DNA from: Tateyamaria sp.
Lineage (GTDB): Bacteria; Pseudomonadota; Alphaproteobacteria; Rhodobacterales; Rhodobacteraceae
Length of the DNA: 11,948 nt
Direction: 5' to 3'
NCBI GenBank assembly: GCA_018668195.1
Contig: JABITU010000282.1
Span: 1-11,948, forward strand
Of the stretch, positions 7,248 to 11,948 are shown piece after piece. The position numbers and the translations under genes are program-made. Under the pieces are notes generated by a model, which searched no databases, was not told where the DNA came from, and worked only from the letters and a program-made list of their open reading frames with translations. Position 1 is the first letter of the stretch. Each line of letters starts with the position of its first letter.

Positions 7248-8458
7248 AGTCGGAAGAACAACGTTTTCAGATAGCCGCTTTCGGCCAACTGCGGAAGCAG
7301 GGGGTGATCGGCCCCGGCAAATCCCGTGTGGATTAACGCTTGTTGCCGCCCTGCCCGTCCAATCCCACGCACACAGGCAGTGCGAAATTTCGCCAGATCC
7401 GCCGCATGTGAACAGCTGCACAAGCCCAGAATGCCGCCTTCGGCCACCAGCGGCGCGGCCAGTCTCGCGATCCGCTCATAGGCACGTAACCCGGCATCCA
7501 GCGCCGAGCGCGCCGGCGCAAAAGCCGGAGGGTCACAGACCACAAGGTCGAATTTATCGCCAGAATCGTTCAAAGCCTGCAAAACAGAAAACGCATCGCC
7601 GTGCCGCGCTTCGAACTGTTGCTCGGCGCCCATAGCGACCGCCCCCTGCCGCGCAAGCGCCAGCGCAGGCTCAGATCCATCCACACAAAGTGTCGATACA
7701 GCACCACCCGCAAGGGCTGCCAAACCAAATCCACCCACATGCGAGAAAACATCCAAAACGCGCGCGCCACCGGCCACCGATTTGGCAAAAGCGTGGTTGG
7801 GGCGTTGGTCATAAAACAGGCCCGTTTTCTGCCCCTCCAAAACGTCAGCCATGTAAGTGGCCCCGTTCATCGAGACAGCGATCGGTTCATCAACTTCTGT
7901 CCCAATCAGTGTGGCACTGACATCGTCCAGCCCTTCCAGCGATCGCGCACGACCACCCGAATTCTTAAGCACACGGGTCGCGCCTGTAACTTCGGCGGCA
8001 GCAGACGCCAACATGTTGATCAGCCCATCAGCCCAGGCCGCATTTGGTTGAATCACCAAAGTGTCACCGAAGCGGTCAATCACCACCCCCGGCAATCCAT
8101 CAGCCTCGGCATGGATCAATCGGTAGAACGGCGCATCAAACAGACGGTCCCGCAGGGCCAAAGCACGGCGCAGTCGTGAGACAAACCAAGTGTGATCCAC
8201 TTCGGCCTCGATATTCGCATCAAGCATCCGAACAAAAATCTTGGACGCTGGATTTACCGCGGCCAAACCCAAAGGATTGCGATTTTCATCTTCCAGCACG
8301 ACCAGCGTACCAGCCACTAGCGCCTTGGTTCGGCGGTCTGTGACGATCTCGTTGGCATAGGCCCAAGGAAATCCATGGCGAATCCGGCGTGCATCAGTTT
8401 TTGGGCGCATACGCACATGAGGGCGGGTCGTCGAAGACGAGAGTGAGGGAGTTGTCAT
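7244..8458 (-). CDS. rlmI: RlmI-like class I rRNA (cytosine-C5) methyltransferase
   Basis: A 404-residue SAM-dependent methyltransferase resembling E. coli RlmI, which makes m5C1962 in 23S rRNA; the exact target here is inferred. The N-terminal PUA-like domain (about residues 14-85) contains RRIRHGFPWAYANEI and a PLGLAAVNP segment. A linker follows with YRLIHAEADGLPGVVIDRFG. The Rossmann domain starts after the conserved KTGLFYDQRPN (211-221). It has SAM motif I LDVFSHVGGFG (235-245), an acidic residue D260 for the ribose, the motif CDPPAFAPA (308-316), and the Cys-containing motif LCSCSH (346-351), whose cysteine is the likely nucleophile. The start has AAGG 5 bases upstream; a later ATG at 8410 would begin just before the PUA domain. 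The PIN gene is coupled downstream by a GTGA overlap. Confidence 0.88.
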   Translation of the reverse strand: MTTPSLSSSTTRPHVRMRPKTDARRIRHGFPWAYANEIVTDRRTKALVAGTLVVLEDENRNPLGLAAVNPASKIFVRMLDANIEAEVDHTWFVSRLRRALALRDRLFDAPFYRLIHAEADGLPGVVIDRFGDTLVIQPNAAWADGLINMLASAAAEVTGATRVLKNSGGRARSLEGLDDVSATLIGTEVDEPIAVSMNGATYMADVLEGQKTGLFYDQRPNHAFAKSVAGGARVLDVFSHVGGFGLAALAGGAVSTLCVDGSEPALALARQGAVAMGAEQQFEARHGDAFSVLQALNDSGDKFDLVVCDPPAFAPARSALDAGLRAYERIARLAAPLVAEGGILGLCSCSHAADLAKFRTACVRGIGRAGRQQALIHTGFAGADHPLLPQLAESGYLKTLFFRL

Positions 8459-8696
8459 AGGGCCTTGCTGTAGATTGTTCGCGCGCTTAGTGAAAGATCA
8501 GAATTGGGACACAGTCCCGCCGGTCCTTAGCATGGGATACCCCCCGAACCATCGGCCCTAGTCGTTCAGCGACGGAACAGTTCTGGAAACAAGTCGACAA
8601 ACCGCATCTTTGCAGCCAAGCAAATATCGCTCGTAAGCTAGGCGGATATCGGTACCGATAACCCAATTTGGGAGATTTCCCAAGTGCATTGGCCTG
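8459..8696. other. Spacer between the 92-aa gene and rlmI, with inverted repeats
   Basis: No ORF is supportable here. The spacer has three short inverted repeats: GGGAC-ACA-GTCCC (8506-8518), a perfect 14-base palindrome TATCGGTACCGATA (8647-8660), and a hairpin TTGGGA-GATT-TCCCAA (8668-8683). It must hold either an end signal for the glnE unit or a start signal for rlmI. No clear -10/-35 pair was recognised on the minus strand. Confidence 0.5.
8668..8683 (-). terminator. Possible weak hairpin after the glnE unit
   Basis: A 6-base stem with a 4-base loop lies 13 bases downstream of the stop of the 92-aa gene, reading leftward. It is not followed by a run of T on the minus strand (ATTGGGTTATCGG), so it is not a standard intrinsic terminator. 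The adjacent CCCAAATTGGG shares the CCCAA arm and could form a competing small hairpin. It may only slow or partly stop transcription, or protect the 3' end. Confidence 0.3.
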
Positions 8697-8975
8697 TCAG
8701 TTTGGCCGGTTACGCGATCGCCATCCACCGCGTCTGCGCGGCTTTGTCAGAGTTGTCTGCCCTTCCTGTAACACCTGTGTCATCGGGTGATCAGGGTGCC
8801 CATAGCAGTAGTGTTCCAGCAAATGGGTCAGCGTTTCAACTGCGTCCCGACCGTCCGCAAGACTAAGCGCCCAATCAAGAAAGATTGTGCGGCATTCCGG
8901 TTTTGTGATGCCCTCGATGCGGTATGCCTCAAAAATAAGGCCTTTGGGATCGTTTTGATCGCCTTTTTTCTTCAT
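8697..8975 (-). CDS. Conserved-looking hypothetical protein (92 aa) coupled to glnE
   Basis: The product is MKKKGDQNDPKGLIFEAYRI... through IEGITKPECRTIFLDWALSL, a mostly helical, acidic middle with a short Lys-rich start and an Arg-rich end (PRRRGGWRSRNRPN). It has two internal cysteines (C33 in PECR, C52 in HYCYGH) and no membrane segment or signal peptide. The ATG overlaps the glnE stop as ATGA, so the two are very probably translated together. I recognise the type as a small protein found in Rhodobacterales but know no function for it. The pairing with glnE suggests, without proof, a link to nitrogen status. Codon use matches glnE. Confidence 0.75.
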   Translation of the reverse strand: MKKKGDQNDPKGLIFEAYRIEGITKPECRTIFLDWALSLADGRDAVETLTHLLEHYCYGHPDHPMTQVLQEGQTTLTKPRRRGGWRSRNRPN

Positions 8976-11737
8976 GAATTATTGCCTCTTGTTGGCTGAC
9001 CTATGGCGCATGCGATAATTTTGGCGGCGCGCGCGCAAAGCACTGTCAGTTGTTCTTGTGCATCCTGAATGGTTTGGGTGCCCACTGCGCGCATCAGGAT
9101 CGCTTGCCCCCCCGCACCTAGATCTTGCGCCGTGATTTCCCCTGTACTTAACAACCTTGTCGCCATCTGAACACGCCACAGCGTGGCATAGAAATGGATA
9201 AGCGCTGCTGCGTCTGATGCGCCGAACAGACCTGCGGCAACTGCGCATTCAAGCCCAGTCTTCACGTCCCGCTTCGGCGAACCACACAGCACCAGACCCG
9301 CTTGCGACAGCAGTTCGATATCCTGCATGCGGCCGGGTCCCATCTTAGCATCCCAAACACCAGACGGAGACTTGGCAACAGCAATCCTGTCGCGCATATC
9401 ACGCAAGTCCGAGCAGACGGAAGCGACGTTTCGGGGGCGCGCAATAATGCTTTGCCGCAAGTTTTCTATGTCCTGCATCAGGTTCGGCGGGCCCGCGATA
9501 CAGGTGGCGCGGCTCAGGGCCAGATGTTCCCAAAGCCACGCGTCTTTTTCATGATAGCTCTGGAAAGACGCCCAACTGGTCGCCACTGGCCCTTGGCTAC
9601 CTGACGGGCGCAGGCGCATATCTGCCTCGTAAAGCCGGCCCTGTGCGGTTTGCGTTGTGACAGCGGTGATCATCGCCTGCGTCAGGCGCGCATAATAGGG
9701 ACGTGTGAGCAAGCTGCGTGGGCCGTCAGATTGTTCGACATTTTGAGGGTCGTAGATCACAATGAGATCAAGGTCGGATTGCGGCGTCAACAGGCCTACC
9801 CCCAAACTGCCCATGCCCAGTATCACAGCACCTTTACCCGGCGGCGGCCCATACCGACGGGCAAAATTCGCCTGAACTTCTGGCCAGAGCGCAGACAAAG
9901 CGGCCCGCGCCAGATCGGCATATTGCACTCCGGCCTCAAGTGCATCGGTCAGACCGCGCAAGTGATGCACGCCGATCCGGAAATGCCACTCTTTGACCCA
10001 AATTCGGATGACATCAAGCTTGGCCTCGTAATCGTCTTCGGCAGCAAGGCGCGCAGCAGCATCGGTTTGCAAACCCGTTTTCCCTGGCCAACTGGCAAAA
10101 AAGCTGCCTCCGATAACAGCATCCAGAACGCTCGCATTGCGTGACAGGTAATGCGCCAATGCCGGCGACGTTCCAACGATATCAATCAGCAGGTCGACAA
10201 GGGACGGGTTTGCCTCGAACAAAGAAAAAAGCTGCACACCGGCAGGTAGGCCAGACAGAAACCCGTCAAAGGCGGCAATCGCTTCGGTGGGTTTGGCCGT
10301 ATCAGACAAACGCGCAATAAGAATCGGTTCGATCCGTTCAAAAAGTGCGGCAGCGCGCGAGCTGCGCAAGGCGGGATAACTGCGCCAGCGGGCCTGCATG
10401 GCCGGGTAAATGCCCAGAGATTTGGGCACAGCTGCGGTTGGGTTTGGGGCAAAAAACCCTTCGGTTTCGCCATGCACCTCGACCAGCCGCGACCTGAGTT
10501 TATCCTCAAGCGTCGTGCGGTCCAAATCCATCATCGCCGCAAGCCGATCAAAGCCTTCGTCTGATCTGGGCAAGCTGTGGGTCTGAGCATCCCCCACCAT
10601 TTGCACCCGGTGTTCCACCGTGCGGGCAAATCGGTAGTGATCCGTAAGGCGCGCTGACAGATCATGCGGAAGCCACTTTTTTTCGGCAAGCTGCTTAAGA
10701 CCGCTAACTGTGCCCCGCGCCCGAAGATCGGGATCACGTCCACCGGCGATCAATTGCCGGGTCTGGGTGAAAAACTCGATCTCTCGAATCCCACCACGAC
10801 CCAGTTTCATATTATGGCCAGGCAAAGTGATTGGTCCGCCAGTGCCTTTATGTGCACGAATAGCCAACCGCATGTCATGAGCGTCTTGAACGGCCGCGAA
10901 ATCGAGGTGACGGCGCCATACAAAAGGGCTTAGGATATCAAGAAACGCATCGCCCGCCGCGATGTCGCCCGCGCAAGAGCGCGCTTTAATAAAAGCAGCG
11001 CGTTCCCACGTCCTGCCCAGACTTTCATAGTAACGTTCGGCCGCGCCCACCGACAGCACCACCGGGTTAACTGCAGGATCGGGTCGCAGGCGCAAATCTG
11101 TACGAAAGACATAGCCGTCTTCGGTCAGATCGCTAAGCGTGGCGCACATATCCTGCACTGCCTTGACACAAGCACGCCGCACCTGAGGGAAATCATCCGG
11201 CGCGTGCCGCGTCTCGTCAAAAAGGCAAATAAGATCGATGTCAGATGAATAATTCAACTCATCCGCGCCCATCTTTCCCATCGCCAACACGAACAATCCA
11301 ACGTCAGTCTTGGGCAGATTGCCGCGCTTTGCTTGTGCAGCAAGCGCCGCCGACAAGGCCGCGTTGCAAGCCATGTCCGCCAGCCTTGTGAGCGCTGTGG
11401 TCACCTGCTCAAGGCTCCATGCTCCGGCAAGATCAGCCAGCCCCGCCAGCAGCGCAACCCGCCGTTTAGCGCGTCGCAACTGCGGCTTAAGGTCGGGCAC
11501 GTCTGGATCTGGTGGCACCATGAGCGCCAACAAGGCATCATCCGGCGCCTCTAACGCTTGTGGCAGCCACTGCGCTTCTTTATGTATCAGACCGGCCAAA
11601 TATGGGCTGCACCCTGCAGCGCCCTGGATAAGCACGCGCAGGTCCCCGGTCACCTCGGGCACCGCACGCGCAGCATCTGAGCCGCGTTCGATGTCAAAGG
11701 GGCGCGGAACCCGGATCATATTGGCGACAATGCTCAT
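8972..11737 (-). CDS. glnE: Bifunctional glutamine synthetase adenylyltransferase / deadenylase GlnE
   Basis: GlnE attaches AMP to, and removes it from, glutamine synthetase in response to PII and glutamine, and so tunes ammonia assimilation in the cytosol. The protein has about 921 residues and two nucleotidyltransferase halves. The N-terminal deadenylating half has LAMGKMGADELNYSSDIDLI, with D166 and D168 as metal ligands, and later TDLRLRPDP. A helical linker containing GGIREIEFFTQ follows. The C-terminal adenylylating half has ILGMGSLGVGLLTPQSDLDLI, with D655 and D657, then DMRLRPSGSQG and an MGPGRMQDIELLSQ segment. The start ATG at 11737 (MSIVANMIRVPRPFDIERG) fits related proteins. The in-frame GTG at 11764 would add 9 residues but has no spaced ribosome-binding site, and an ATG at 11719 is also possible. 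The 92-aa gene follows in overlap. Confidence 0.93.
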   Translation of the reverse strand: MSIVANMIRVPRPFDIERGSDAARAVPEVTGDLRVLIQGAAGCSPYLAGLIHKEAQWLPQALEAPDDALLALMVPPDPDVPDLKPQLRRAKRRVALLAGLADLAGAWSLEQVTTALTRLADMACNAALSAALAAQAKRGNLPKTDVGLFVLAMGKMGADELNYSSDIDLICLFDETRHAPDDFPQVRRACVKAVQDMCATLSDLTEDGYVFRTDLRLRPDPAVNPVVLSVGAAERYYESLGRTWERAAFIKARSCAGDIAAGDAFLDILSPFVWRRHLDFAAVQDAHDMRLAIRAHKGTGGPITLPGHNMKLGRGGIREIEFFTQTRQLIAGGRDPDLRARGTVSGLKQLAEKKWLPHDLSARLTDHYRFARTVEHRVQMVGDAQTHSLPRSDEGFDRLAAMMDLDRTTLEDKLRSRLVEVHGETEGFFAPNPTAAVPKSLGIYPAMQARWRSYPALRSSRAAALFERIEPILIARLSDTAKPTEAIAAFDGFLSGLPAGVQLFSLFEANPSLVDLLIDIVGTSPALAHYLSRNASVLDAVIGGSFFASWPGKTGLQTDAAARLAAEDDYEAKLDVIRIWVKEWHFRIGVHHLRGLTDALEAGVQYADLARAALSALWPEVQANFARRYGPPPGKGAVILGMGSLGVGLLTPQSDLDLIVIYDPQNVEQSDGPRSLLTRPYYARLTQAMITAVTTQTAQGRLYEADMRLRPSGSQGPVATSWASFQSYHEKDAWLWEHLALSRATCIAGPPNLMQDIENLRQSIIARPRNVASVCSDLRDMRDRIAVAKSPSGVWDAKMGPGRMQDIELLSQAGLVLCGSPKRDVKTGLECAVAAGLFGASDAAALIHFYATLWRVQMATRLLSTGEITAQDLGAGGQAILMRAVGTQTIQDAQEQLTVLCARAAKIIACAIGQPTRGNNS

Positions 11738-11835
11738 AGAGTTCACTTTCAAAGAAACAGCCACCCTTCGTCAATGGGTCACACATGCGCCAAACATCGA
11801 AACACTCCGCCCTTACGACCACTTGATCAGCATTT

Positions 11836-11864
11836 AGCATATGCACAATGACAATTTATGTAAA
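11836..11864 (-). promoter_or_regulatory. Candidate sigma-70-type promoter for glnE
   Basis: On the minus strand TTTACA (11864-11859) and TATGCT (11841-11836) are separated by exactly 17 bases, an acceptable housekeeping promoter. It would give a leader of roughly 90 bases before the ATG at 11737. The ATTCACAT half-site (11869-11876) sits just upstream of the -35, a common activator position. This is pattern matching only. Confidence 0.4.
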
Positions 11865-11868
11865 AAAG

Positions 11869-11876
11869 ATTCACAT
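11869..11876. promoter_or_regulatory. Half-site ATTCACAT next to the glnE promoter
   Basis: Identical to one arm of the inverted repeat at 11916-11934, with 47 bases between the end of this copy and the T/A centre region of the repeat. Repetition of the same 8-mer in one short AT-rich region suggests a second contact for the same regulator. Confidence 0.35.
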
Positions 11877-11915
11877 AGCCCTTGAATTTGCGCGACTGAA
11901 GGCAAATATTCCATG

Positions 11916-11934
11916 ATGTGAATGGTATTCACAT
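11916..11934. promoter_or_regulatory. Operator-like perfect inverted repeat
   Basis: ATGTGAAT-GGT-ATTCACAT has 8-base perfect arms around a 3-base centre. It lies in a 184-base non-coding, AT-rich stretch between glnE and whatever lies beyond the right edge. It resembles a dimeric transcription factor site. The TGTGA/TCACA cores are spaced 7 bases apart, not the 6 of a Crp site, so Crp is not a straightforward match. It could serve glnE or an unseen divergent gene. Confidence 0.45.
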
Positions 11935-11948
11935 TAAAATTTATCATC

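Larger units (their letters stand above)
11765..11948. other. Non-coding region upstream of glnE
   Basis: AT-richer than the rest of the window, with no ORF of note on either strand. It holds the candidate glnE promoter, the ATTCACAT half-site and the inverted repeat listed separately. A TAAAAT (11935-11940) directly after the repeat could be a -10 element for a rightward gene, but no matching -35 is seen. Confidence 0.5.

Noticed and set aside
7601..8179. 192-codon plus-strand ORF antisense to rlmI
   Set aside because: A shadow rich in Arg, His and Gln opposite a well-supported methyltransferase.
9650..10144. 164-codon plus-strand ORF antisense to glnE
   Set aside because: A mirror of the glnE coding frame with no start signal.
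11310..11837. 175-codon plus-strand ORF covering the glnE 5' end and upstream region
   Set aside because: Ser/Ala/Arg-rich antisense frame, typical of a shadow; its end only drifts into non-coding sequence.
11917..11933. Crp-like site (TGTGA...TCACA)
   Set aside because: The spacing between half-sites is 7, not 6, so I list it only as an operator-like repeat with no named regulator.

Overview
The window looks like a Rhodobacterales (Roseobacter-group) alphaproteobacterial chromosome segment. The protein set (liv permeases, a CoxE-like VWA protein, a soluble P450, a short M48 protease, GlnE, an RlmI-like methyltransferase) and the moderate-GC codon use all fit, but this is judged from protein character and not from a database search. 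The exception is the first ~490 bases. They encode part of an RNase J with much stronger G/C preference at third codon positions and a more sphingomonad-like sequence, and they are joined in frame to the last ~50 codons of a livF gene. I read this as a chimeric join (assembly artefact or recombination), not a working fusion.

Layout. Plus strand, 1-3101: the tail of a branched-chain amino acid ABC transporter operon. It holds the livF 3' end, an uncharacterised 45-residue Cys-rich ORF that exactly fills the livF-livH gap, livH and livM. The 45-aa ORF, livH and livM are tiled by 4-base ATGA overlaps. The substrate-binding protein and livG are not in the window. Plus strand, 3340-4699: a 56-aa two-helix membrane protein followed 1 base later by a VWA (CoxE-like) protein. 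Plus strand, 4774-6699: a cytochrome P450 and a membrane-anchored M48 zinc peptidase. Minus strand, 11737 down to 6696: glnE, a 92-aa conserved-looking protein (ATGA overlap), a 238-base spacer with hairpins, an RlmI-like rRNA methyltransferase and a PIN-domain protein (GTGA overlap). The two strands meet tail to tail at 6696-6699, where the M48 and PIN genes share a CTAG stop with no room for a terminator.

The right end (11765-11948) is non-coding. It carries a plausible glnE promoter and a perfect 8+3+8 inverted repeat (ATGTGAAT-GGT-ATTCACAT), with a repeated half-site beside the promoter.

Most of the window is ordinary core and accessory Roseobacter content. The items most worth a second look are the 45-aa Cys-rich ORF inside the liv operon, the RNase J/LivF junction, the unusual I-helix of the P450 and the operator-like repeat upstream of glnE. 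I saw no CRISPR array, insertion sequence, tRNA or rRNA, and no convincing defence or other new multi-gene system.
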